Shown: piece after piece, positions 1 through 5,472 of the stretch | How positions within the stretch are numbered: the first letter of the stretch is position 1 | How the letters are laid out: every line of letters starts with the position of its first letter | Assembly: GCA_040414855.1 (NCBI GenBank) | Contig: JBEDUQ010000045.1 | Location: forward strand, 1-19,976 | Direction: 5' to 3' | Length of the DNA: 19,976 nucleotides | Source: DASVXQ01 sp040414855 | GTDB lineage: Bacteria; Actinomycetota; CALGFH01 | The notes under the pieces: generated by a model | The model's input: the letters and a program-made list of their open reading frames with translations, nothing else | Databases searched by the model: none | Told to the model about the DNA's origin: nothing | Translations under genes and position numbers: made by a program

Positions 1-169
1 CCGCCAGCACCGCCCAGAGCGCCGCCGCGGCCGCGAACGAGTTGGCCACCGGCTGGTTCGAGTCGGCGAACAGCAGCGAGACAGCCAGGAACACGGCCGC
101 GAGCGCCAGCTCGATCAAGCCGCTGACCAGGGCCTGGAGCACCCCGCCCGGCTGGAAGCGCTCGGTCAC
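1..169 (-). CDS. Membrane protein, N-terminal part only
   Basis: The gene begins with GTG at 169 and runs off the left edge of the window, so only about 56 residues are visible. After a short polar start (MTERFQPGG) there is a hydrophobic segment of about 23 residues (LVSGLIELALAAVFLAVSL region). A short polar loop follows (FADSNQP), then a second Ala-rich hydrophobic stretch, as expected for two membrane helices with the N-terminus in the cytoplasm. The GTG overlaps the TGA of the upstream acyltransferase in a GTGA 4-bp overlap, so the two genes are probably co-translated. I do not recognise the family from this fragment. It could be any small multi-pass membrane protein. Confidence 0.7.
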   Translation of the reverse strand, partial: MTERFQPGGVLQALVSGLIELALAAVFLAVSLLFADSNQPVANSFAAAAALWAVLA

Positions 170-873
170 CTGGCGGGCGGCGGCTGCTCGGGCTGGCGGT
201 ACCAGCGCGGCGGGGTCCATCCGTCCTTGGCCTCGTCGACCAGTTTGACGATCGCCTCCATGACCCGGTCCCTGGCCGCGTTGATCTCCTCAAGCGGCGA
301 GCTGGGGGTGAGCCCGAGGTGCAGCGGCGGGCCGGCGCGCAGCACCACCCTGGCACCGCGCCGGAACGGGCCGATCTTGCCGCGCGCGAACAGCACCTGC
401 GCGCCCCAGATGCCCACCGGGACGACCGGGGCGCCGGTCAGCGCCGCCAGGCGGGCCACCCCGCTCTTGGCCTTCATCGGCGAGAAGTCGGGGTTCTTGG
501 TGGTGGTCCCCTCCGGGTAGATCACCACCGCGGCCCCGTCGCGCATGGCGGCGACCGCGTCGACCAGCGCCTGGCCGGCATCGCGGGTCTCCCGGTACAC
601 GGGGATCTGGCCCGCCTTGCGCAGAATCCAACCCAGCCAGCGCTTCTGGAACAGCTCCGACTTGGTCAGGAAGCGGGCCTGCCTGCCGGCGGCGTCGACG
701 AAGCTGCCGAGGCAGACCGGGTCGAAGTATGAGATGTGGTTCGCCGCCACGATCACCGGCCCCTCGCGAGGGACATAGAGGAGCCCCTGACAGTCGAGCC
801 GTACCCAGGTGCGCACCACCGGGGGGACCACGGTCTTTGCCAGGAGATAGATGGGTTGTCGACGGCGAGCCAT
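166..873 (-). CDS. 1-acyl-sn-glycerol-3-phosphate acyltransferase (PlsC-like)
   Basis: This is a membrane-associated acyltransferase of the PlsC/LPLAT family, which transfers an acyl chain to lysophosphatidic acid to make phosphatidic acid. The 235-residue product shows the catalytic HxxxxD block (NHISYFD, His46 and Asp51). It also has the substrate-binding PEGT block (YPEGTTTKN, 120-123) and the VVPVGIWG block that follows. The usual PEGTR has Thr in place of Arg. I chose ATG 873 (MARRRQPIYLL) rather than the upstream in-frame start at 909. It places the protein at normal family length and leaves a promoter-like TACTAT at 883-888. The gene diverges from cofC/fbiD across only 26 bp and overlaps the next gene by 4 bp. 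Exact substrate is inferred from family; other lysophospholipids are possible. Confidence 0.88.
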   Translation of the reverse strand: MARRRQPIYLLAKTVVPPVVRTWVRLDCQGLLYVPREGPVIVAANHISYFDPVCLGSFVDAAGRQARFLTKSELFQKRWLGWILRKAGQIPVYRETRDAGQALVDAVAAMRDGAAVVIYPEGTTTKNPDFSPMKAKSGVARLAALTGAPVVPVGIWGAQVLFARGKIGPFRRGARVVLRAGPPLHLGLTPSSPLEEINAARDRVMEAIVKLVDEAKDGWTPPRWYRQPEQPPPAR

Positions 874-882
874 GTCGCGGCG

Positions 883-892
883 ATAGTACAGT
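883..892. promoter_or_regulatory. Overlapping divergent -10 elements
   Basis: Two TAnnnT hexamers face opposite ways and share two bases. TACTAT on the minus strand (883-888) lies 9 nt before the acyltransferase ATG. TACAGT on the plus strand (887-892) lies 7 nt before the GTG at 900. Both spacings place the predicted transcript start at, or within a couple of bases of, the start codon. No Shine-Dalgarno sequence fits in the 26-bp gap. I see no convincing -35 boxes, which would lie inside the opposite genes. Confidence 0.45.
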
Positions 893-899
893 GCTCGCC

Positions 900-1541
900 G
901 TGCCCGCACCGCTGGTTCCTGTGAAGGCCCTTGACGAGGCCAAGGGCCGCCTCGCCCCCGCCCTCAACCCGATCGAGCGGCGGCTGCTGGTGATCGCCAT
1001 GCTCGAGGACGTGGTGGCGGCGCTGGAGGGCGTTCCCCACTTGGAGCGGCCGGTGGTGATCTCGCCAGACCGTGAGGTCTGGCGGCGTGCCGACGCCATG
1101 GGCTGTCGGGTGGTCGAGGAGGAGCCCGGCGCCGGCGACCTCAACCGTTCGCTGCGACGCGCCGCCGAACGCGTCGACACCGACGGTGGCCTGCTGGTGG
1201 TCGCCGCAGACCTGCCACTGGCAACGCCCGAGGCGATCACCGGGGTGCTCGCGGCCGCGGCGGGCGCGCCGGTCGTGGTGGTGCCCAGTCGCGACGGCGC
1301 CGGCACCAACGTGCTCGCCTGGCGCGACCCCGCCTCGTTCGCGCCCGGCTTCGGGCCTTCCAGCGCGGCCAGACACCTGGCCGCGACCGGGGCGGTGCGC
1401 CACCAGGACCCGCTGCTGGCGGCCGACGTCGACACGGTCGAGGATCTGCGCTCGGTCGCCGCCCGCGTGAACCCGGCCAGCGTCACCGGCCGCCGCCTGC
1501 GCGACCTGCGCCTTCCCGACCGCCTTCAGGAAGTACGCTGA
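900..1541 (+). CDS. fbiD: 2-phospho-L-lactate / phosphoenolpyruvate guanylyltransferase (CofC/FbiD)
   Basis: This enzyme activates 2-phospholactate or phosphoenolpyruvate with GTP in the biosynthesis of coenzyme F420. In actinobacteria the characterised FbiD uses phosphoenolpyruvate. The nucleotidyltransferase signature is clear: LVPVKALDEAKGRL at the N-terminus, VVAADLPLA in the middle, then VPSRDGAGTNVLAW and FGPSSAARHL, and ADVDTVEDL near the end. I place the start at GTG 900, giving 213 residues, close to the family length. A TACAGT -10 lies 7 nt upstream and suggests a leaderless transcript. GTG 891 in the same frame is the alternative. No other F420 biosynthesis genes are adjacent, but an F420-type LLM oxidoreductase lies at 12366-13250. 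Confidence 0.88.
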   Translation: MPAPLVPVKALDEAKGRLAPALNPIERRLLVIAMLEDVVAALEGVPHLERPVVISPDREVWRRADAMGCRVVEEEPGAGDLNRSLRRAAERVDTDGGLLVVAADLPLATPEAITGVLAAAAGAPVVVVPSRDGAGTNVLAWRDPASFAPGFGPSSAARHLAATGAVRHQDPLLAADVDTVEDLRSVAARVNPASVTGRRLRDLRLPDRLQEVR

Positions 1542-1592
1542 TGCGCGGCTGACGCCCGGCCAACCGCGAAGTCCAGTCCCAGGGAGAGCTCA

Positions 1593-1808
1593 ATGCTTCA
1601 GGGAACCGTCAAGAGCTTCGATCCGGCCACCAGAGAGACGGTGGTGCTCACCGACGAACGGGTCGAGTACGTGGTGCCGGCCGAGACCTTCCGGCGCTCG
1701 GGGCTGCTGCGGCTGACGCTCGGGCAGCGGGTGAAGTTCGACCTCGACGGCGAGGGCGCCGGCGCACGTGTGAACTACGTGAACCTGCTCACGCTTCCCG
1801 ATCCCTGA
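1593..1808 (+). CDS. Small cold-shock-domain-like protein
   Basis: The 71-residue product begins MLQGTVKSFDPATRETVVLTD and continues VEYVVPAETF, GLLRLTLGQRVKFDL. This matches the order of a cold-shock OB fold: GTVKxF strand, a short turn, then GQRVxF. The classical RNP motifs (KGFGFI, VFVHF) are not intact, so it is a divergent member and nucleic-acid binding is inferred rather than seen. The ATG is preceded by AGGGAGAG a few bases upstream. It stands alone 51 bp after fbiD on the same strand and is followed by a strong hairpin terminator shared with the convergent HU gene. Confidence 0.7.
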   Translation: MLQGTVKSFDPATRETVVLTDERVEYVVPAETFRRSGLLRLTLGQRVKFDLDGEGAGARVNYVNLLTLPDP

Positions 1809-1835
1809 TCGTCTGGGACCGGCTCCGCATAGGCA

Positions 1836-1862
1836 ACGGCCCCGCGAGCGTCGCGGGGCCGT
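1836..1862. terminator. Bidirectional intrinsic terminator
   Basis: A perfect 12-bp stem (1836-1847 with 1851-1862) closes on a 3-nt GCG loop, its core being GGCCCCGCGA/TCGCGGGGCC. It lies between the convergent cold-shock-like and HU genes and can serve both. There is no clear U tract, as is common in very GC-rich actinobacteria. Confidence 0.75.
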
Positions 1863-1877
1863 CTGCCGTGTTCCCGA

Positions 1878-2378
1878 TCAGCGCTTGCGAGCGCTCGTGG
1901 TCCTCGCCGGCGCCGAGGAAGAGCGTGCGCGGCTGGTGGTCCTGCGGCTCGTCGAGGTGCTCGGCGTGCCGCTGGAGCGGGCGGCGGCGGTCCTCGTCGC
2001 CCTCGGGGTCGTGGTTGTGGTCCTCGTGGTCGTCGTCCTCGACGTGGCTCGGGCCGCGGCCCGGCCGGTGGGACGCGGCGCCGCGATCTTCGGCGCTGGC
2101 GCCTTTCCGGCGACGATGTCGCGGAAACTCTGCCCCGCCCGGAACACCGGAACCTTCGTCGCCCTGACCCGCACCGTCTCTCCGCTGCGAGGGTTCCGGG
2201 CGACACGAGCCTTGCGGTCGCGACGCTCGAAGGTCCCGAACCCAACCAGCGACACCCGGTCGCCGCGCTTTACGGCGGCCTCGGTGTGCATGATCAGGCT
2301 CCCGAGCACCCTGTCGACGTCGGCGCGAGCAACCTCAGTGTGCTTCTGAATCGCGTCGACGAGTTCCTTGCGGTTCAA
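1878..2378 (-). CDS. hup: HU-family nucleoid protein with basic Ser/Thr/Arg tail
   Basis: This is a DNA-bending nucleoid protein. The first 90 or so residues are a complete HU domain: NRKELVDAIQKH, LVGFGTFERRDRKARVARNPRSGE, then VPVFRAGQSFRDIV. A tail of about 75 residues follows, rich in Arg, Thr, Ser and Ala and ending SARKR. Tailed HU proteins are typical of actinobacteria, where the tail is usually Lys/Pro/Ala-rich; here Arg and Thr/Ser dominate. I chose the TTG at 2378 because a perfect AAGGAGG (2384-2390) ends 5 nt before it. The in-frame ATG at 2396 would put this ribosome site inside the coding region. The product is 166 residues. A good sigma-70 promoter lies at 2454-2482. Confidence 0.9.
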   Translation of the reverse strand: MNRKELVDAIQKHTEVARADVDRVLGSLIMHTEAAVKRGDRVSLVGFGTFERRDRKARVARNPRSGETVRVRATKVPVFRAGQSFRDIVAGKAPAPKIAAPRPTGRAAARATSRTTTTRTTTTTPRATRTAAARSSGTPSTSTSRRTTSRARSSSAPARTTSARKR

Positions 2379-2435
2379 GGGCGCCTCCTTGCCCAAAGGG
2401 GAAACCCCCCACGAGGGACCGAGCCCGGTAGCCCT

Positions 2436-2451
2436 GTCCCCTTTCGGGGAC
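2436..2451 (-). promoter_or_regulatory. 5' hairpin of the HU transcript, GAAA tetraloop
   Basis: Read on the minus strand, GTCCCC and GGGGAC pair around a GAAA (GNRA-type) loop. This lies at the predicted very 5' end of the HU mRNA, just after the -10 box. The rest of the roughly 70-nt leader holds a GGGG-TTT-CCCC hairpin. It also has GGGC/GCCC arms that bracket the AAGGAGG site, so stability or translation control is possible. The structure is seen; the function is inferred. Confidence 0.4.
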
Positions 2452-2453
2452 GC

Positions 2454-2482
2454 ATGCTAAAGACGCTGTAATCGAAGGTCAA
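2454..2482 (-). promoter_or_regulatory. Sigma-70 promoter for HU
   Basis: On the minus strand, TTGACC (2477-2482) and TAGCAT (2454-2459) are separated by exactly 17 bp. This gives a transcript start near 2447 and a 5' leader of about 70 nt before the TTG start. Confidence 0.65.
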
Positions 2483-2826
2483 CAACCAACAGCAACGAAT
2501 CCGTTGGGAGACAAGGCGACATCTGAAACTTCACGGCGCGATCAAAGACCCGCTCCGAATTCACCGATTTGCTCAAACCCTTTGGTCCCAAGGCTCCCGG
2601 CCGTGGCGGAGGCTGAATCACGGCGCCTGCCCGAGCCGCTGGAAGGCCCCATGGGCGACCTGCGAGAAGTGTCGCAAGTCGGCATCCAGGGGGCGTCACA
2701 AGGCGTTCGGACCGACCGTGGAAGTCGTCTCGCGAAGCGACCGGGCGCGCACGCCGGCAACCCCAACGACGGAGAAGCCACGGGCGATTGCGATGTGGCC
2801 GCCGCGCGGATTTCCGAGCGCGCGCG
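2483..2826. other. Intergenic stretch, no gene recognised
   Basis: Both strands have open frames here, but none shows a recognisable domain, a ribosome site or a sensible start. The composition is slightly less GC-rich than the flanking genes. I see no tRNA, tmRNA, RNase P or SRP RNA signature. An unknown small RNA cannot be excluded. Confidence 0.5.
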
Positions 2827-2854
2827 TGGACCCTGCAAGCCGCAAAGATATAAT
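2827..2854 (+). promoter_or_regulatory. Candidate promoter upstream of MarR gene
   Basis: A perfect TATAAT (2849-2854) sits in an AT-rich patch, with TGGACC (2827-2832, 4 of 6 matches to TTGACA) 16 bp upstream. Transcription would start near 2861, some 165 nt before the preferred GTG start and about 22 nt before an in-frame ATG at 2883. Confidence 0.55.
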
Positions 2855-3026
2855 CAAAACCACCTTCATCGAATATGCGTTTATGAGGCACAGATCACAC
2901 AAGTCGGTAGCGCGTTTTGGTTTCGGCCCGCAATCGCCGCGCGGTCGGCGACCATGCGCCGGCCCCCGCGCAATACGCGTCCGGCGCCTTGTGAGGCCCC
3001 GGGCCCTGTGGGACGATTCCCGCATC

Positions 3027-3623
3027 GTGCGTACCCCCGAGGCGTCCAGAACGGCCAGCGGCGCGCGGAGCGCCGACCGCACCGGCAACGGCGCCAAGCG
3101 CTCCGCCGCCGACGGCGCCACCGCGTCGGCGCCAACCGCCAAGCGGGGCCGGCAGGCCGCGGCCGAGCGCGCGCCCGCCCCGAGCGCGACCGCCCTGGAG
3201 ATCTGGGAGCTGCTGCTCGAGATGTCCCGCACGCATCTCAAGGACCACCTCGCGGTCACCGTGGCGGAGCTCGACCTGTCGATGCCGCAGGCGCACGCGC
3301 TCCAGCTGCTGGAGCCCGGCAGCCCGGTGCCCATGCGCGACCTGGCCGCCAGGCTGCGCTGCGACGCGTCCAACATCACCGGGATCGTGGACCGCCTGGA
3401 GGCCCGCGGCCTGGTCGAGCGGCGCGCCGCCCCCGGAGACCGGCGCGTCAAGGCGCTGGCGGTCACCGCCAAGGGGGTCGAGCTTCGCGCCGTGCTGGTG
3501 GAGCGGCTCCAGCGGGTCCCCGCCACGGTCGCCGAGCTGACCGAGGTCGAGCAGCGCACGCTGCTCGAGCTGTTGCGCCGTGTCGCCAGCGCCCGCGGCG
3601 CCGAGGGCGGCCGGTCCCACTAG
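3027..3623 (+). CDS. MarR-family transcriptional regulator
   Basis: This is a dimeric winged-helix DNA-binding regulator. The order is typical. A dimerisation helix comes first (ALEIWELLLEM), then the helix-turn-helix (PVPMRDLAARLRCDASNITGIVDRLEARGLVERR). The wing follows (APGDRRVKALAVTAKG), then C-terminal helices (LTEVEQRTLLELLRRV). From GTG 3027 it has 198 residues, with about 50 Ala/Arg/Thr-rich residues before the domain. No ribosome site decides the start. An in-frame ATG at 2883, closer to the TATAAT, would add 48 very basic residues and is an alternative. The gene is convergent with metG, and its TAG overlaps the metG stop. The ligand and targets are unknown. Confidence 0.85.
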   Translation: MRTPEASRTASGARSADRTGNGAKRSAADGATASAPTAKRGRQAAAERAPAPSATALEIWELLLEMSRTHLKDHLAVTVAELDLSMPQAHALQLLEPGSPVPMRDLAARLRCDASNITGIVDRLEARGLVERRAAPGDRRVKALAVTAKGVELRAVLVERLQRVPATVAELTEVEQRTLLELLRRVASARGAEGGRSH

Positions 3624-3698
3624 CCGCGTTCCGCCCGGCGGCGACCGGCGCCGAGGGCGGCTCGGTCCGTTAGCCGCGTTCCGCCCCCCGAGGCGACC
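3597..3698. repeat. Imperfect tandem duplication of about 50 bp
   Basis: The segment at 3597-3646 is repeated at 3647-3698 with a few changes. Both copies contain GGCGCCGAGGGCGG, then TAGCCGCGTTCCGCC and a final GCGACC. Copy one holds both convergent stop codons. Copy two encodes part of the MetG tail and carries its own TAG on the plus strand. Confidence 0.75.
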
Positions 3699-5224
3699 GG
3701 CGCCGCATGCGGCCGCCGTAGGCGCGGGAACAGCGGCTCCGGGGCGGGAAGCCGGCCGGCCAGCGGCTCGCAGCGCGCGGCGATCTTGGCGGCCGCCCCT
3801 GGAACGAACGGCGACAGCTCGTCGCCGACCGTCCGGCAGGCGTCGACCAGCACGGCGAGGACCGCGTCGAGCAGGCGGGGCGCGGCGCCGTCGCGCTCGG
3901 CCCTCGCCAGCTCCCACGGCCGCACCGCCTCGACGCAACGGTTGGCCTCCTCGACGATCGCCCACACCGCGGCGGTGGCGCGCCGGAAGTCGCCGCCCGC
4001 GAGCGCCTCGTCCACCAGACCGGGAGCCTCAGCGCGGGCGCGCAGCAGCCGCTCGGCGGCCTCCGGGGCCCCGGTGGCCGCCGGCGGGCGGCCGTCGCGG
4101 TAGCGGTGGACGAGCGTGACCACCCGGTTCACGAGGTTCCCGAGCCCGTTGGCGAGGTCCTCGTCGTAGCGCGCCTCGAGCCGTTCCACCGTGAAGTCGA
4201 CGTCGCCGACGCGGGGCACCTCGCGCAGCAGCCACCAGCGCACAGCGTCGGCGCCGTAGCTCCCGGCCAGCGCCACCGGGTCGATCACGTTGCCGCTCGA
4301 CTTGCTGAGCTTTGTGCCCTCCACGGTCAGGTAGTCGTGGACCAGGATCGAGCTCGGCAGCGGCAGCCCGGCGGACAGCAGCACGGCGATCCAGTACACC
4401 GCGTGGAACCTCAGAATCCCCTTGCCGATCACGTGGACGCGCTGGTCGCCGTCGCGCCACCACCGGCGGAAGGCCGATCCGCCGTCGCCGCCTTCGCCGT
4501 AGCCGAGCGCGGTGACGTAGTTGGCGAGCGCGTCGAACCACACGTACACGACCTGGTCGGGGTCGCCGGGCACGCCGATCCCCCAGCCGCGGGCGCGGGC
4601 GCGCGAACGCGAGACGCTGAAGTCCTCCAGCCCGCCGTCGATGAAGCCGAGCACCTCGTTGCGGCGCACCGCCGGCTCGATGCGAAGCTCCCCGGAGGCG
4701 ACCAGTTCGCGGAGTCGGTCCTGGTACCTGGAGAGCCTGAAGAACCAGTTCTCCTCCGAGACCAGCTGCGGCTCGACGCGGTGGTCGGGACAGCGGCCAC
4801 GGTCCAGCTCGGCCGGCGTGAAGAACCGCTCGCAGCCGACGCAGTACAGCCCCTGGTAGTGCTTGCGGTACAGATCGCCGGCGGCGGCGCAGGCCCGCCA
4901 GAGCCGTTCCACGCCGGGCCGGTGCCGCGGGTCGCTGGAGGTGCGAATGAAATCGTCGAACGACAGTGCCAGCGGCTCCCGCAGCCCGGCGAACGCGCCC
5001 GCGTAGCGGTCGACCAGCTCGGCGACCGGCACGCCCTCCGCCTCGGCGGCCTGGAGGTTCTTCAGCGAGTTGTCGTCGGTGCCGGTCAGGAAGCGCACCC
5101 GGTCGCCGCGCAGGCGTCGGTGCCGCGCCAGCGCGTCGGCCTGCACGATCTCAAGCGCGAAGCCGAGGTGCGGGCGCGCGTTCACGTATGGGATCGCGGT
5201 GGTGACGTAGAAGCTTCGGGTCAT
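3620..5224 (-). CDS. metG: Methionyl-tRNA synthetase
   Basis: This cytoplasmic enzyme charges tRNA-Met with methionine. The 534-residue product is a class I synthetase. The HIGH-type motif is PHLG (18-21), there is a zinc knuckle with C128-x2-C131 and C145-x2-H148, and the KMSKS-type motif is KLSKS (305-309) within GTKLSKSSGNVIDP. The anticodon-binding helical domain fills the C-terminal third. There is no C-terminal EMAPII/Trbp111 tRNA-binding domain, as in the shorter MetRS forms. The last 20 or so residues are low-complexity and encoded by a duplicated segment. ATG 5224 is preceded by GGGAGG at 5231-5236. The 147 nt upstream hold a leader peptide with tandem Met codons and two hairpins, suggesting attenuation by methionyl-tRNA supply. 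Confidence 0.95.
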   Translation of the reverse strand: MTRSFYVTTAIPYVNARPHLGFALEIVQADALARHRRLRGDRVRFLTGTDDNSLKNLQAAEAEGVPVAELVDRYAGAFAGLREPLALSFDDFIRTSSDPRHRPGVERLWRACAAAGDLYRKHYQGLYCVGCERFFTPAELDRGRCPDHRVEPQLVSEENWFFRLSRYQDRLRELVASGELRIEPAVRRNEVLGFIDGGLEDFSVSRSRARARGWGIGVPGDPDQVVYVWFDALANYVTALGYGEGGDGGSAFRRWWRDGDQRVHVIGKGILRFHAVYWIAVLLSAGLPLPSSILVHDYLTVEGTKLSKSSGNVIDPVALAGSYGADAVRWWLLREVPRVGDVDFTVERLEARYDEDLANGLGNLVNRVVTLVHRYRDGRPPAATGAPEAAERLLRARAEAPGLVDEALAGGDFRRATAAVWAIVEEANRCVEAVRPWELARAERDGAAPRLLDAVLAVLVDACRTVGDELSPFVPGAAAKIAARCEPLAGRLPAPEPLFPRLRRPHAAPVASGGGTRLTDRAALGAGRRRAERG

Positions 5225-5280
5225 CGGGAGCCTCCCTGTGTCTGGGGCTCCGACCCTGCGCTCCGACCCGTGAAACCAGT

Positions 5281-5302
5281 CGAGGCCCCGGTCGGGGCCT
5301 CG
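5281..5302 (-). terminator. Attenuator hairpin (segments 3:4) upstream of metG
   Basis: This is a perfect 9-bp GC-rich stem, CGAGGCCCC/GGGGCCTCG, with a 4-nt loop. It ends 56 nt before the metG start. The 3' flank has only a short TTT run, so termination strength is uncertain. Its 5' arm can pair instead with the 3' arm of the preceding hairpin (CGGGGCC with GGCCCCG, 7 bp). Confidence 0.6.
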
Positions 5303-5326
5303 GATGTGTCCGTCCAGTCGAGCATG

Positions 5327-5342
5327 GCCCCGCTAGCGGGGC
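5327..5342 (-). promoter_or_regulatory. Pause/anti-antiterminator hairpin (segments 1:2) of metG leader
   Basis: GCCCCGC and GCGGGGC form a 7-bp stem closed by the TA of the leader peptide's TAG stop codon. The 5' arm begins at the G of the second tandem Met codon. A ribosome on the peptide would therefore directly control whether this hairpin forms. Confidence 0.55.
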
Positions 5343-5371
5343 ATCATCACCTGCGACCAGAACGTGTTCAT
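5333..5371 (-). CDS. Candidate Met leader peptide MNTFWSQVMMPR
   Basis: This is a 12-codon ORF from ATG 5371 to TAG 5333. It contains two consecutive internal Met codons at 5347-5342, followed by CCC CGC TAG, which form the 5' arm and loop of a hairpin. A TGC-TACATT extended -10 box ends 6 nt before the ATG, so the mRNA would begin at the start codon (leaderless). No ribosome site is present or needed in that case. Leaderless sensing uORFs are known in actinobacteria, for example polycysteine uORFs in mycobacteria. A methionine version in front of metG is inferred here. Two Met codons could occur by chance. The placement relative to the hairpins and to metG is what makes it persuasive. Confidence 0.55.
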   Translation of the reverse strand: MNTFWSQVMMPR

Positions 5372-5377
5372 GGAGCA

Positions 5378-5386
5378 AATGTAGCA
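5378..5386 (-). promoter_or_regulatory. Extended -10 promoter of the metG leader
   Basis: TGC-TACATT on the minus strand has the TGn extension and the TAnnnT core. It is separated by 6 nt from the leader-peptide ATG. No good -35 box is visible, consistent with an extended -10 promoter. The same TGC-TAnnnT arrangement precedes the DinB and XRE genes in this window. Confidence 0.5.
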
Positions 5387-5472
5387 GCTCCGGCGGCGCG
5401 GCGGGCGGGTTGGCCGCGGCGGCCGCGGCGGGCGCGGCGGCCGGATTCGCCGCGGTCCGGTCCCTGGCGACG

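Noticed and set aside
50..75. GGTTCGAGTC resembling a tRNA T-arm
   Set aside because: No acceptor, D or anticodon arms pair around it, and it lies in the coding frame of the partial membrane protein.
2399..2410. CCCCCC run suggesting a 6C RNA
   Set aside because: A single C6 run that reads as G on the HU leader strand; the paired C-loop architecture of 6C RNA is absent.
2457..2891. 144-residue minus-strand frame upstream of HU
   Set aside because: Its 3' end would run through the HU promoter, and its protein has no domain or ribosome site.
2504..3673. 389-residue plus-strand frame overlapping the MarR gene
   Set aside because: Out of frame with a clear MarR domain and becomes Arg/Gly low-complexity; no ribosome site or motif.
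5225..5371. T-box riboswitch upstream of metG
   Set aside because: No recognisable T-box TGGNACC antiterminator sequence or specifier loop. The leader-peptide architecture explains the hairpins better.
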